Assembly (NCBI GenBank): GCA_030526045.1
Contig: JAUNDN010000004.1
Coordinates: forward strand, 1 to 64,000
Origin: Bacillota bacterium
Lineage (GTDB): Bacteria; Bacillota; Clostridia; Lachnospirales; Lachnospiraceae
Direction of reading: 5' to 3'
Length of the DNA stretch: 64,000 bases
A program made the position numbers and the translations under genes. Below are positions 45,092-54,078 of this stretch, piece after piece (position 1 is the first letter of the stretch; each line of letters begins with the position of its first letter). The notes beneath the pieces are model-generated. The model worked only from the letters and a program-made list of their open reading frames with translations. It searched no databases and had not been told where the DNA came from.

Positions 45092-46300
45092 TTACTGTAT
45101 TACCAGTTCTCCCCATGTGTCCGAAGGTACAAGAACGATGTAGGTCTTTCCGGTATTCAGTTCTATTTCTTCCCCGGTGGCCTTATTCTTATATACAGTA
45201 ACTGCAGTTTCATCCGCCTTGCTCCATGTGATGGGAATTGCCTGTCCGTTTGTCAGATAATAGCCCTCATCACCGCTTCCTACCACATGATAGATGAGAT
45301 AGCCATTTTCATCATACTGGGTAAAGGAACAGCTCTGGATGATAACATTCTTAAAGCCGGTGACGGCATCGCCCTCAAGAGGATCTGTATGTGCTTTTCC
45401 ATACTCATAATACTCATACTCACCGGCAGATGCGTTATAAGAAAGCTTGGAGCTGTTATGCGGAAAGGGAAATGCGATTTCTGTTGCCTGCTGCACATCC
45501 GCCTCCCCTGATAAATCAAGCCCAACCGCCGCAAACTTAAAGTGGGCACCCGGATAATATTCATTATAGGTCTTACTGTATCCGGATTCCTCTATCCTTT
45601 GCACCAGACCTTCGTAGGTCTTTCCCTTGTTCTGGTTGGTATAGCTCTGCGCAGTAATATATTCCGTAAACTCTGTTGCCTTACCGTTGGAAAATCTGGC
45701 AAATCCGCCGCTTAAATTATTCGTGTAGGGCTTTGCGATATATTCATCATTATAAAAGGGACCACCATCATGGCACAAAATCGCATTCCATTCAGCCGCC
45801 AGAAGGAAATTGGTTGGACGGGTACTTCTCACACTGCCAAGCTGCTCTATATTCGCCCAGTCCTTGACAATTACCATGAGTCGGGTAATTCTACCGTTGG
45901 CTGTGCTGTTCATCAGTTCATATACCACATCTGCACTGTTTACGCCATAATGGGGAAGCGCTGTGCTTTCATTATCCACCATAACTGCAATGGGACGCTG
46001 ATCCTTAAGACTCTCGTCGATCCACTCATTCGTCAGCTCACTGCGGTACATTCCTTCCCTGATTTCTTCTTCCTGTACTTCTTCCACGTTTTCTTCCGAA
46101 GGCTCAGAGGTGGGAATCGGTTCCCAGCCAAGTCCCATCCCTGTATCCTGTGCTGTATCATCCGTTCCTGAAGCTTCTGTTCCTGTAATCTCTGATGCGA
46201 TCTTTGTTTCATCATCTTTATCACAGCCGGTCATTACAGATGCCGTAAGCAAGGTGCCAAGCAGCATAACTGCAAGTAATTTTTTCCTGATTCTTTTCAT
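45092..46300 (-). CDS. DUF3048 (YerB-like) lipoprotein
   Basis: A 402-residue lipoprotein with signal peptide and lipobox MTGC (about 23-26), an acidic Ser/Thr/Glu linker (about 30-85) and a DUF3048 domain: RPIAVMVDNESTALPHYGVNSADVVYELM, LGSVRSTRPTNFLLA, and C-terminal LNTGKTYIVLVPS. The function of the family is unknown. The start at 46300 follows in-frame alternatives; the chosen one gives a normal signal peptide. It lies 26 nt after the purine permease. Confidence 0.88.
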   Translation of the reverse strand: MKRIRKKLLAVMLLGTLLTASVMTGCDKDDETKIASEITGTEASGTDDTAQDTGMGLGWEPIPTSEPSEENVEEVQEEEIREGMYRSELTNEWIDESLKDQRPIAVMVDNESTALPHYGVNSADVVYELMNSTANGRITRLMVIVKDWANIEQLGSVRSTRPTNFLLAAEWNAILCHDGGPFYNDEYIAKPYTNNLSGGFARFSNGKATEFTEYITAQSYTNQNKGKTYEGLVQRIEESGYSKTYNEYYPGAHFKFAAVGLDLSGEADVQQATEIAFPFPHNSSKLSYNASAGEYEYYEYGKAHTDPLEGDAVTGFKNVIIQSCSFTQYDENGYLIYHVVGSGDEGYYLTNGQAIPITWSKADETAVTVYKNKATGEEIELNTGKTYIVLVPSDTWGELVIQ

Positions 46301-46326
46301 TGGTGCTTTCCTCGATATCATCATTC

Positions 46327-47685
46327 TTATAAAAATATATACTTACATACAAACAATACCGCCAGCACGTACATAAGTGGTGTAATCTTCTTTGCTTTTC
46401 CACACACCAGATTCAGGATTACGTAGGAGATCACACCGATTGCGATTCCTTCGGAAATGCTGTACATAAGCGGCATGCACAGCAGGCAAAGATAAGCAGG
46501 AATTGCTTCTGTAAGGTCATTGAAATCAATTTCTGTTACGGATGTCATCATCAGAAATCCCACAAAAATTAAAGCCGGGGCTGTTGCAAAGGCCGGAATG
46601 GCACAGAAGATCGGTGCCAGGAAAATGGATAACAGGAACAGGAATCCCGTAACCACGGAAGCAAGACCCGTTCTTGCACCTGCCACCACACCGGCAGAGC
46701 TTTCCACAAATGTTGTAGTGGTGGAGGTGCCAAGCACCGCACCTGCACTTGTGGCAACCGCATCAGCAAGGAGAGCCTGCTTGATTCGCGGAAGCTTTCC
46801 GTTTTCATCCAGCATGTCAGCTTTGGTAGCAACGCCGATCAGCGTTCCTAGGGTATCAAACATATCTACGAAGAGAAAAGCAAACAGCACCACAATAAAA
46901 TTGAGAATACTTACATTTGAAAAATCTGCCTTAACCAACTGTCCAAAGGTCAGAGAAAGAGCTGAAAAATCTGTCATTGCAAAAACCGGATAGAGAGAAT
47001 AAAATCCATTTTCCACATCCACTGTATAAAGTCCTGTTGCCTGGCAGATCATACCGAGTATCCAGGTCACAACAATTCCCACTAAAATGGAACCTTTTAT
47101 CTTTTTGATATATAAGATTGCTGTGACAAACAAACCGATCAGTGCAAGGATCGCACAGATTCCTTTGGTATGGAACTCACCTGCAAAGTCCACATAGCTT
47201 ACAAGAGTGGAAGAATTACCAACCACAATATGCGCCCCCTGCAGACCGATAAATGCAATAAAAAGGCCGATACCGGCGCTCACTCCCTTTTTCAGGGTAA
47301 GCGGAATGGCATTAAAGATTGCTTCACGCACATTGGTCAGTGACAATACAATAAAGATCAGACCTTCTGCAAAGACTGCCGCCAGAGCCACCTGCCAGGA
47401 ATAACCCATGGCACCGCACACAGTAAAAGCAAAATAAGCATTCAATCCCATGCCCGGTGCCAGAGCAAAGGGATAATTGGCAAGCAGTGCCATCAGCAAA
47501 GTTCCTACGAAGGATGCAATTGCCGTGGCCAGAAGAACAGCTGTCTTGTCCATTCCTGCAGCGGACAGCATGGTTGGGTTGACAGCCAAAATGTATGCCA
47601 TGGTCATAAATGTGGTAATACCACCGATTACTTCTGTTTTAACAGTTGTGTTATTTTCCTTTAGCCGAAACAGTTTCTCTAACAT
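46327..47685 (-). CDS. NCS2-family purine permease (guanine/hypoxanthine, PbuG/AzgA-like)
   Basis: A proton-linked purine importer with about 14 membrane segments. 452 residues; typical stretches are EVIGGITTFMTMAYILAVNP (about 17-36), ALAPGMGLNAYFAFTV and VDMFDTLGTLIGVATKA, plus STTTTFVESSAGVVAGARTG. The start at 47685 (MLEKLFRL) has GAGGAGG upstream. It follows apt by 31 nt, so import and adenine salvage are coupled. Confidence 0.93.
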   Translation of the reverse strand: MLEKLFRLKENNTTVKTEVIGGITTFMTMAYILAVNPTMLSAAGMDKTAVLLATAIASFVGTLLMALLANYPFALAPGMGLNAYFAFTVCGAMGYSWQVALAAVFAEGLIFIVLSLTNVREAIFNAIPLTLKKGVSAGIGLFIAFIGLQGAHIVVGNSSTLVSYVDFAGEFHTKGICAILALIGLFVTAILYIKKIKGSILVGIVVTWILGMICQATGLYTVDVENGFYSLYPVFAMTDFSALSLTFGQLVKADFSNVSILNFIVVLFAFLFVDMFDTLGTLIGVATKADMLDENGKLPRIKQALLADAVATSAGAVLGTSTTTTFVESSAGVVAGARTGLASVVTGFLFLLSIFLAPIFCAIPAFATAPALIFVGFLMMTSVTEIDFNDLTEAIPAYLCLLCMPLMYSISEGIAIGVISYVILNLVCGKAKKITPLMYVLAVLFVCKYIFL

Positions 47686-47716
47686 TTTTCTTGATATCCT
47701 CCTCATCATAAGTTTT

Positions 47717-48241
47717 CTATTTACCTTCATAAGTTATAACGCTGTCTATATCATAGCCCTTCAGACGTTCTCTTCCCCTCAGTCCTGCAAGCTCTAATAA
47801 AAAAACAATCTTCACAACTTCTCCACCGAGAGCCTCAATCATTCGAATACTGGCTTCAATGGTTCCTCCCGTAGCGATCAGATCGTCAATCAGTACTACT
47901 CTGTCCCCGGGCTTAATTGCATCTTTATGCATTTCAATCGTTGCACTTCCATACTCAAGGTCATAGGTTTCCGAAATGGTCTCACAGGGTAGTTTTCCCT
48001 TTTTGCGGATCGGCACAAATGCCTTATGAAGTGCATATGCGATGGGCATGCCAAAAATAAAACCTCGCGACTCCGTTCCGGCAACCACATCGAAATCTAC
48101 GCCATCAAGCTTTTGTTTCATAGAATCAATCGCCAGCGCAAGTCCGTCCGGATCCTGTAGCACACTTGTCACATCCCGGAATATAATGCCTTTTTCCGGG
48201 AAATCCGGAATGCTTCTTACATATTCTTCCAACCTTTTCAT
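47717..48241 (-). CDS. apt: Adenine phosphoribosyltransferase
   Basis: Salvages adenine with PRPP to AMP. 174 residues with IPDFPEKGIIFRDVT at the start, AGTESRGFIFGMPIAYAL (about 55-72) and the PRPP loop VVLIDDLIATGGT (about 121-133). It shares an operon with the purine permease. Confidence 0.97.
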   Translation of the reverse strand: MKRLEEYVRSIPDFPEKGIIFRDVTSVLQDPDGLALAIDSMKQKLDGVDFDVVAGTESRGFIFGMPIAYALHKAFVPIRKKGKLPCETISETYDLEYGSATIEMHKDAIKPGDRVVLIDDLIATGGTIEASIRMIEALGGEVVKIVFLLELAGLRGRERLKGYDIDSVITYEGK

Positions 48242-48327
48242 ATGCAGTATCTCCGTTTCTGATCATATTGTAAATATTGATAATTTCATTATATTGGTTT
48301 ATTGCCAAAAAAACAACCTTCTGAAAT

Positions 48328-48358
48328 TGAAAAGAGACTGTTACAAAACAGCCTCTTC
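48328..48358 (-). terminator. Intrinsic terminator of the S10-spc-alpha transcript (after rplQ)
   Basis: AAGAGGCTGTT-TTGT-AACAGTCTCTT followed by TTC-rich sequence on the minus strand, 10 nt past the rplQ stop. It ends the long ribosomal operon. Confidence 0.85.
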
Positions 48359-48368
48359 TGACATCTTA

Positions 48369-48905
48369 CTATACTAACTCAAGAACTACTTCCATAGCTC
48401 CGTCGCCCTTACGCTGGCCAATCTTGATGATTCTTGTGTAACCACCGTTGCGGCTTGCATACTTAACACCGTACTCGTCAAAAAGCTTGGCAACAAGATC
48501 AACTTCCTTGGTGCCTCTCTTTCTTCCTGCTAACGTCCCCGGAACCTCTGTTACAGGATAAAGAACCTTGAGTATCTGGCGTCTTGCATGTAATCTGGAA
48601 GGAAGATCCTTCTTGATTTCCTTCTCAACGGTTTCAAATTTAGTAACCTTCTTACCGTCAACTACTTCTTTTACTCTCTTTCCGTCTTTGTCCTTTACAG
48701 GAACCTTAGCGGAAACCTTAACTGTTTCGTAGTTATCCTTTTCCTTTACTGCAAGTGCAATCAGTCCGTCAACGATCTTCTGGACTTCCTTTGCTCTGGC
48801 CTGTGTGGTAACGATCTTTCCCTTATAAATAAGGCTTGTTACCTGACTTCTGAGTAATGCTTTTCTCTGGTCTGATGTTCTTCCCAGTTTTCTGTATTTT
48901 GCCAT
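48369..48905 (-). CDS. rplQ: 50S ribosomal protein L17, extended form
   Basis: A 178-residue L17 against the usual 113-130. The core is MAKYRKLGRTSDQRKALLRS at the start and NGGYTRIIKIGQRKGDGAMEV at the end. An extra Lys/Val-rich insertion of about 50 residues (from about 65, KVPVKDKDGKRVKEVVDGKK onward) lies between. Start at 48905 (MAKYRK). Insertions of this sort occur in related Clostridia. Last gene of the alpha operon. Confidence 0.95.
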   Translation of the reverse strand: MAKYRKLGRTSDQRKALLRSQVTSLIYKGKIVTTQARAKEVQKIVDGLIALAVKEKDNYETVKVSAKVPVKDKDGKRVKEVVDGKKVTKFETVEKEIKKDLPSRLHARRQILKVLYPVTEVPGTLAGRKRGTKEVDLVAKLFDEYGVKYASRNGGYTRIIKIGQRKGDGAMEVVLELV

Positions 48906-48950
48906 TTTCGGCTCCTTTCTCAACGGGACTAATGCCCTTCATGGTACATC

Positions 48951-49037
48951 CGGCAACGCTCTTTGGCCTTACTTGCCGAACGCAGTTATTCTCCATTTAT
49001 GAGAACGCGGCGTGCGCACTTTGGTCTTACCGCGCCG
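48951..49037 (-). repeat. Two related hairpins in the rpoA-rplQ spacer
   Basis: On the minus strand CGGCG-(CGGTAAGACCAAAGTGCGCA)-CGCCG (49037-49008) and CGGCA-(AGTAAGGCCAAAGAGCGT)-TGCCG (48978-48951). The loops share GTAAGRCCAAAGWGCG, while the stem pair changes from G-C to A-U and stays paired. This points to a conserved RNA structure, maybe a protein-binding or processing site in the transcript. Confidence 0.6.
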
Positions 49038-49059
49038 TGCTTCACAACATGTTAATGCT

Positions 49060-50019
49060 TTAAGCCTCATCACTCGGATTCAGCTGTAATCCTAATTCTT
49101 TTAACTTAGCCAAAACTTCTTCCAAGGATTTACGACCCAGATTACGAACCTTCATCATATCTTCGGAAGTCTTATTGGTTAATTCTTCAACTGTATTGAT
49201 ACCAGCTCTCTTTAAGCAGTTATAGGAACGAACTGACAATTCTAACTCGTCAATGCTCATTTCCAATACTTTTTCCTTCTCATCCTCTTCCTTCTCTACC
49301 ATAACCTCTGCGGTCTTGGCATTTTCAGACAAATCAATGAAAAGACTTAAATGTTCGCTAAGTACTTTTGCAGCTAAGCTAACCGCTTCATCAGGCACCA
49401 GGGTTCCGTTTGTGTAAACATCCAGTGTCAGCTTGTCAAAATCTGTAATCTGACCAACACGTGTATTTTCAACGGTTACGTTAACCCTCTCCACAGGCGT
49501 GTAGATAGAATCGATCGCAATAACACCGATTGGTAAATCATCGCTCTTATTCTTATCTGCGCTCACATATCCTCTTCCTCTTGTAATGGTAAGTTCCATA
49601 TAAAGCTTGGTATTCTTTCCATTGAGAGTTGCAATTGTAAGATCGGGATTTAAAATTTCAATGTCCTGATCACACTGTATATCGGATGCCTTTACTACTC
49701 CATCTCCCTCATACTCGATATATGCGGTCTTTGGCTCATTTGTATCACTGTTATTTCTGATAGCAAGGCTCTTGATATTCATGATAATCTCAGTTACATC
49801 TTCCTTGACACCCTCAATGGAACTGAATTCATGAAGTACGCCTTCAATCTTAACCTGGCTCACAGCAGCGCCGGGAAGAGAAGAAAGCATAATTCTTCTG
49901 AGTGAATTACCAAGTGTAATACCATAACCTCTCTCAAGCGGTTCTACGACAAATTTGCCATACTTTTTATCCTCAGAGATTTCTGCCACCTCAATATTTG
50001 GTCTTTCAAAATCAAACAC
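49060..50019 (-). CDS. rpoA: RNA polymerase alpha subunit
   Basis: A 319-residue alpha subunit: N-terminal assembly domain ([28 protein letters not shown], about 20-47) and C-terminal domain that binds UP elements and activators ([32 protein letters not shown]). Length and order (rpsD-rpoA-rplQ) are typical. Confidence 0.98.
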   Translation of the reverse strand: MFDFERPNIEVAEISEDKKYGKFVVEPLERGYGITLGNSLRRIMLSSLPGAAVSQVKIEGVLHEFSSIEGVKEDVTEIIMNIKSLAIRNNSDTNEPKTAYIEYEGDGVVKASDIQCDQDIEILNPDLTIATLNGKNTKLYMELTITRGRGYVSADKNKSDDLPIGVIAIDSIYTPVERVNVTVENTRVGQITDFDKLTLDVYTNGTLVPDEAVSLAAKVLSEHLSLFIDLSENAKTAEVMVEKEEDEKEKVLEMSIDELELSVRSYNCLKRAGINTVEELTNKTSEDMMKVRNLGRKSLEEVLAKLKELGLQLNPSDEA

Positions 50020-50058
50020 TGCAAATACCCTCCTTTACGAACAATACGATTCGTGGAA

Positions 50059-50652
50059 TTACTTAGAATATAATTCGACGATAAGCATCTCATTTACAGG
50101 AACATCAATCATTTCTCTTGTAGGAAGGTTCTTAACTGTTCCCTTTAATGCTTCCTGATCCACATCAATCCATTCAGGAACCAGTCTTCCTGCAGTTACT
50201 TCAAGGATATCTTTGTATCTCTGTAAGGATTTGGATTTTTCTCTGATTTCAATTACATCGCCGGCTTTCACCAGGTAAGAAGGAATATTCACCTGCTTAC
50301 CGTTAACCAGTACATGCTTATGACCAACGATCTGTCTTGCTTCTCTTCTGGTTCTTGCAAATCCCATTCTGAAAACAACACTGTCCAGTCTGCTCTCAAG
50401 CATGGTCATCAGGTTTTCACCTGTCATGCCTTTCATTCTGTCAGCCTTCTCGTAATAATTTCTGAAGGGTTTCTCAAGTACGCCGTAAATGAACTTTGCT
50501 TTCTGCTTTTCTCTCAGCTGAAGACCATATTCACTTACCTTCTTGCCTGCTCTTGTGTTTGTTCTGTTAGACTTCTTGTCATATCCTAAAAATACAGGAT
50601 CAAGACCAAGGGATCTGCATCTCTTTAATACCGGGGTTTTATTTACTGCCAT
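50059..50652 (-). CDS. rpsD: 30S ribosomal protein S4
   Basis: A 197-residue primary rRNA-binding protein with the S4 RNA-binding domain ([36 protein letters not shown]). The N-terminus ([21 protein letters not shown]) lacks the paired cysteines of the zinc form, so this is the zinc-free type. Start at 50652. Confidence 0.97.
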   Translation of the reverse strand: MAVNKTPVLKRCRSLGLDPVFLGYDKKSNRTNTRAGKKVSEYGLQLREKQKAKFIYGVLEKPFRNYYEKADRMKGMTGENLMTMLESRLDSVVFRMGFARTRREARQIVGHKHVLVNGKQVNIPSYLVKAGDVIEIREKSKSLQRYKDILEVTAGRLVPEWIDVDQEALKGTVKNLPTREMIDVPVNEMLIVELYSK

Positions 50653-50725
50653 TTTCATTTCCTCCTAATATTGTTTACAGCGCTTTGCGCCTTCTTCCAA
50701 CTTATGTTACTACTATGCTACTATA

Positions 50726-51124
50726 CTAAACACGGCGACGCTTGGGCGGACGGCATCCGTTATGGGGAACAGGAGTTACGTCTCTGATGCTGGTAACTTC
50801 AATTCCGCATGCGGAAAGAGCACGGATTGCTGCCTCGCGACCTGATCCGGGTCCTTTAACCATAACATCAACTGTCTTTAAACCGTGTACCAGTGCAGCC
50901 TTTGCAGCTGTCTCTGCTGCCATCTGTGCTGCGTACGGAGTAGATTTCCTTGAACCTCTAAATCCAAGACCACCGGCACTTGCCCAGCTAAGAGCATTTC
51001 CTTCGCTGTCTGTCAATGTAACAATTGTATTGTTAAATGAAGACTGGATATGTGCCTGTCCATGTTCAACGTTTTTCTTGACACGTTTCTTTGTCACTTT
51101 TTTTGTAACTTTTTTTGCTGCCAT
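50726..51124 (-). CDS. rpsK: 30S ribosomal protein S11
   Basis: A 132-residue 30S platform protein with [37 protein letters not shown] and the C-terminal [18 protein letters not shown] tail. In the usual rpsM-rpsK-rpsD-rpoA order. Confidence 0.98.
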   Translation of the reverse strand: MAAKKVTKKVTKKRVKKNVEHGQAHIQSSFNNTIVTLTDSEGNALSWASAGGLGFRGSRKSTPYAAQMAAETAAKAALVHGLKTVDVMVKGPGSGREAAIRALSACGIEVTSIRDVTPVPHNGCRPPKRRRV

Positions 51125-51215
51125 TTAAACTAACCTACTTTCTCATTCATTCAATCATTTTCATGTAACAATAATAATTTTGCAAATTGTCCTCTAAGCG
51201 AACCTTCTATATTGC

Positions 51216-51584
51216 TTACTTCTTCTTATTAGCAACTGTTCTCTTAGGACCTTTTCTGGTTCTTGCATTTGTCTTGGTCTTCTGTCCACGTACAGGGAGA
51301 CCTTTTCTATGACGGATACCTCTGTAGCATCCGATTTCCTGAAGTCTCTTGATGTTCATGGCAACTTCTCTACGAAGATCACCTTCCACCATGTAACCAG
51401 CGTCAATTACTTCGCTGATTCTCTTCACTTCATCGTCTGTCAATTCTCTTACACGAGTATCAGGATTAACCTTTGCTGCTTCCAGAATCTTATTGGCACT
51501 TGCCCTTCCAATTCCATAAACATAAGTCAAACCAATTTCAACACGTTTTTCTCTCGGTAAGTCAACACCTGCAATACGAGCCAT
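51216..51584 (-). CDS. rpsM: 30S ribosomal protein S13
   Basis: A 122-residue 30S head protein with the start [40 protein letters not shown] and a basic tail. The 91-nt gap to rpsK has no other feature. Confidence 0.98.
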   Translation of the reverse strand: MARIAGVDLPREKRVEIGLTYVYGIGRASANKILEAAKVNPDTRVRELTDDEVKRISEVIDAGYMVEGDLRREVAMNIKRLQEIGCYRGIRHRKGLPVRGQKTKTNARTRKGPKRTVANKKK

Positions 51585-51831
51585 TTACGTTTCCTCCATT
51601 TTCCTTATGCACATCCTGTGTGCTGATACTAATTGATTGGGGCAGTCTTTTTTTGCCCAATCGGATTTCCCGATCTTACGCGAATTTTCACGAATCAAGA
51701 AGTAATCACTAAGGCTCCGTCGTACAATTATATAAATCAGTACAGCTTACCAACAAGCTGCACTGCAGCCGCTTCATACTAATTGGACAAGAACCCTCCT
51801 GCTTCTACATAAGTAGTGCTAACGCAGTGGA
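51585..51831 (-). other. Long rpmJ-rpsM spacer with hairpins
   Basis: A 247-nt gap, unusual inside this operon. It has a GC-rich inverted repeat (ATTGGGC...GCCCCAAT, about 51636-51663) and a GCTGCAGTGCAGC palindrome near 51760. I see no gene or sure terminator; it may be a ribosomal autoregulatory or processing site. Confidence 0.35.
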
Positions 51832-51945
51832 TTATCCTTGTCTCTGCTTGTGCTTCGGATTCTCACAGATAACTCTGATACGTCCTTTTCTCTTGATGAT
51901 TTTGCACTTTTCGCAAATCGGTTTTACTGATGATCTAACCTTCAT
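51832..51945 (-). CDS. rpmJ: 50S ribosomal protein L36
   Basis: A 37-residue zinc-binding protein, start ATG at 51945 after an AGGAGGG-like RBS. Sequence [20 protein letters not shown] then [17 protein letters not shown]; the ligands are Cys11, Cys14, Cys27 and His32. It is the zinc-containing form. It lies between infA and rpsM as in most Firmicutes. Confidence 0.95.
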   Translation of the reverse strand: MKVRSSVKPICEKCKIIKRKGRIRVICENPKHKQRQG

Positions 51946-52038
51946 GTTAAACCCTCCTTTCAAAAAAGACCGTTTTACATTATAGCATGGAAAAATCATA
52001 AATGCAAGACTATTCTTGCATCTATTTCACATCTATTT

Positions 52039-52257
52039 TTACTTATCTCGCCAAATGATTCTTCCCTTGCTCAGGTCATAAGGTGACAGTTCCAAAGTAA
52101 CCTTATCACCGGGAAGAATACGGATAAAATTCTGTCTCAGCTTTCCGCTGATATGTGCCAGTACCCTGTGTCCATTTTCCAGTTCTACCTGAAACATGGT
52201 GTTGGGAAGCTTTTCTACTACAGTTCCTTCAATTTCAATTACATCTGCTTTAGACAT
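52039..52257 (-). CDS. infA: Translation initiation factor IF-1
   Basis: A 72-residue OB-fold factor that binds the 30S A site. The start [19 protein letters not shown] and [20 protein letters not shown] are typical. Its ATG lies 8 nt inside the end of the KOW gene and its RBS (GAGG) is in that gene, so translation is coupled. Confidence 0.97.
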   Translation of the reverse strand: MSKADVIEIEGTVVEKLPNTMFQVELENGHRVLAHISGKLRQNFIRILPGDKVTLELSPYDLSKGRIIWRDK

Positions 52258-52522
52258 GTGTTACCTCCTCATTTTTTCTGATCTTAATGGCTGATTTGAT
52301 TTCTTCATCATATATCTTCTGCTTGTTTTTAAGCTTTTCTGCCAGTGAAATATCTATATCTTTCTTTACCGTCTGTACGTGCTTTTTCTTTTTCTTTTTG
52401 GGATTTTCAAGTTTTCTGATTTTCCCGTCAACAAGACAGACCATGTCAGCCTCTTCGCCAACAATAAGATACATTTGTCCCTTGTCATGTCCCGCCAGAG
52501 AAATGGCAAATTCTCCTATCAT
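52250..52522 (-). CDS. KOW-domain RNA-binding protein (L14e-like)
   Basis: A 90-residue protein of the type found between map and infA in Clostridia. The N-terminal KOW motif is [24 protein letters not shown] (about 10-33), then a lysine-rich linker (PKKKKKK) and a charged helical tail. Probably an RNA-binding accessory protein of the ribosome; function not settled. Confidence 0.85.
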   Translation of the reverse strand: MIGEFAISLAGHDKGQMYLIVGEEADMVCLVDGKIRKLENPKKKKKKHVQTVKKDIDISLAEKLKNKQKIYDEEIKSAIKIRKNEEVTHV

Positions 52523-52555
52523 TCCGTTTCCTGCCTTTCTGCGAAAGCATACTTG

Positions 52556-53314
52556 TCACCTTACAGGCAAAGTAAGAATCTCAGGCTCTCCCTGCGTGAT
52601 CAGCACCGTATTTTCATAATGTGCTGAAAGGGATCCGTCTGCCGTAACCACTGTCCAGTCGTCATCAAGCCACACAACCTCATATGTTCCCATGTTAATC
52701 ATCGGTTCAATTGCAAGTGTCATGCCTGCCCTGAGCTTGATTCCCCTTTTCCACTGTCTGAAATTGGGAATCTGCGGGTCCTCATGAAGGCTGGTTCCGA
52801 TTCCGTGACCTACCAGATCTCTTACCACACCATATCCGAACCTTTTACAATATGCATCAATGGCATTTGAGATGTCGTACAGATGACATCCTTCCTTTGC
52901 ATATTTGATTCCTTCAAAGAAGCTCTGCCTTGTGACCTCGATCAGCTGCGCCGCTTCTTCACTGACCTTTCCTACCGGATAGGTTCTTGCCGCATCAGAA
53001 TGGTAACCTTTATAGATAAGTCCGGCGTCCAGACTGACAATATCCCCTTCTGCCAGGATTCTGTCCCGGGAAGGGATTCCATGAACCACCTCATCATTTA
53101 CAGAAACACAGATAGAAGCCGGATAGCCATTATAATGAAGAAAATTAGGTACACATCCATAGCTGCGTATCAGCTTTTCACCAAGGGCATCGATTTCCCC
53201 GGTAGATATACCGGGTTTTATCGCCTCTCCCAGTTTTGCATGAACTTCTGCAAGAATTTTGCAGGATTCACGCATCAACTCAATTTCACGTTCCGATTTA
53301 ATTGATACAGCCAT
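52556..53314 (-). CDS. map: Methionine aminopeptidase, type I
   Basis: Removes the first Met from new proteins using two metal ions. 252 residues; metal ligands are visible in VSLDAGLIYKGYHSDAART (two Asp), VGHGIGTSLHEDPQIPNF (His) and LAIEPMINMGTYEVVWLDDDWTVVTADGSLSAHYENT (two Glu). Standard adk-map-infA order. Confidence 0.97.
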   Translation of the reverse strand: MAVSIKSEREIELMRESCKILAEVHAKLGEAIKPGISTGEIDALGEKLIRSYGCVPNFLHYNGYPASICVSVNDEVVHGIPSRDRILAEGDIVSLDAGLIYKGYHSDAARTYPVGKVSEEAAQLIEVTRQSFFEGIKYAKEGCHLYDISNAIDAYCKRFGYGVVRDLVGHGIGTSLHEDPQIPNFRQWKRGIKLRAGMTLAIEPMINMGTYEVVWLDDDWTVVTADGSLSAHYENTVLITQGEPEILTLPVR

Positions 53315-53329
53315 TCAAAGACCTGCCTT

Positions 53330-53971
53330 CTATCCCAGAATTGCAACAATTGCCGCAAATACATCCTTCATATCTACAGTGCCGTCTACACTTCTTAAAA
53401 TGCCCTTAGCCTCATAGAAATCAATCAGCGGTTGTGTCTGCTTGTGATAAACATCCAGACGATTCTTTACTGTTTCAGGCTTATCATCATCACGCAAAAC
53501 CAGTTCCTTACCGCAGACATCACAAATCCCCTCCTGCTTCGGCGGGATATGTTCGATATGATAAGTAGCTCCACAGCTTAAGCAGGCACGTCTGCCTCCC
53601 ATTCTTCTGATAATATTCTCATCCGGGACATCTACATTGATTGCAAAGTCAATTTTGTCGCCGATTTCGGTAAGCGCTTTATCAAGAACCTCTGCCTGGG
53701 GAATAGTTCTCGGGAAACCATCAAGGACATAACCGTTTTGGCAGTCTTCCTTAGCCACTCTGTCAAGCAGAATCTTAACCGTCAGTTCGTCAGGCACAAG
53801 AAGTCCCTGATCCATATATTTTTTCGCTTCCATTCCCAGCTGTGTGCCGTTCTTGATATTGGCTCTGAAAATGTCGCCTGTTGAAACATGCGGAACACCG
53901 TACTTTTCTGCAATCATCTTTGCCTGTGTGCCTTTTCCGGCACCGGGTGCACCTAACATAATAATCTTCAT
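53330..53971 (-). CDS. adk: Adenylate kinase
   Basis: Interconverts ATP plus AMP with two ADP. 213 residues with the P-loop GAPGAGKGT (about 7-15), the lid-domain zinc cysteines (CLSCGATYH and CDVCGK, about 128-152) and DGFPRT. Start at 53971 (MKIIMLGAPG), after GAGGAAATTGATT. Confidence 0.97.
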   Translation of the reverse strand: MKIIMLGAPGAGKGTQAKMIAEKYGVPHVSTGDIFRANIKNGTQLGMEAKKYMDQGLLVPDELTVKILLDRVAKEDCQNGYVLDGFPRTIPQAEVLDKALTEIGDKIDFAINVDVPDENIIRRMGGRRACLSCGATYHIEHIPPKQEGICDVCGKELVLRDDDKPETVKNRLDVYHKQTQPLIDFYEAKGILRSVDGTVDMKDVFAAIVAILG

Positions 53972-54000
53972 AATCAATTTCCTCTTTCCTAACGTAATAT

Positions 54001-54051
54001 AGAGGCAAAGGAAAAGGCAAAGCCCTAAGACTCCGCTTTCCTTTTACCTCT
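54001..54051 (-). other. Long imperfect hairpin between secY and adk
   Basis: On the minus strand AGAGGTAAAAGGAAAGC (54051-54035) faces CCTTTTCCTTTGCCTCT (54017-54001) with one shift. No U-run follows, so it is probably not a terminator. It may be a processing or translational control site. Confidence 0.4.
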
Positions 54052-54078
54052 AATATATTTTAGTGAACAAACAATTCT

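Noticed and set aside
51640..51670. Hairpin with an internal run of seven Ts in the rpmJ-rpsM spacer taken as a terminator
   Set aside because: The T run is in the loop and not after the stem, so it is not an intrinsic terminator; the downstream operon genes must be transcribed.
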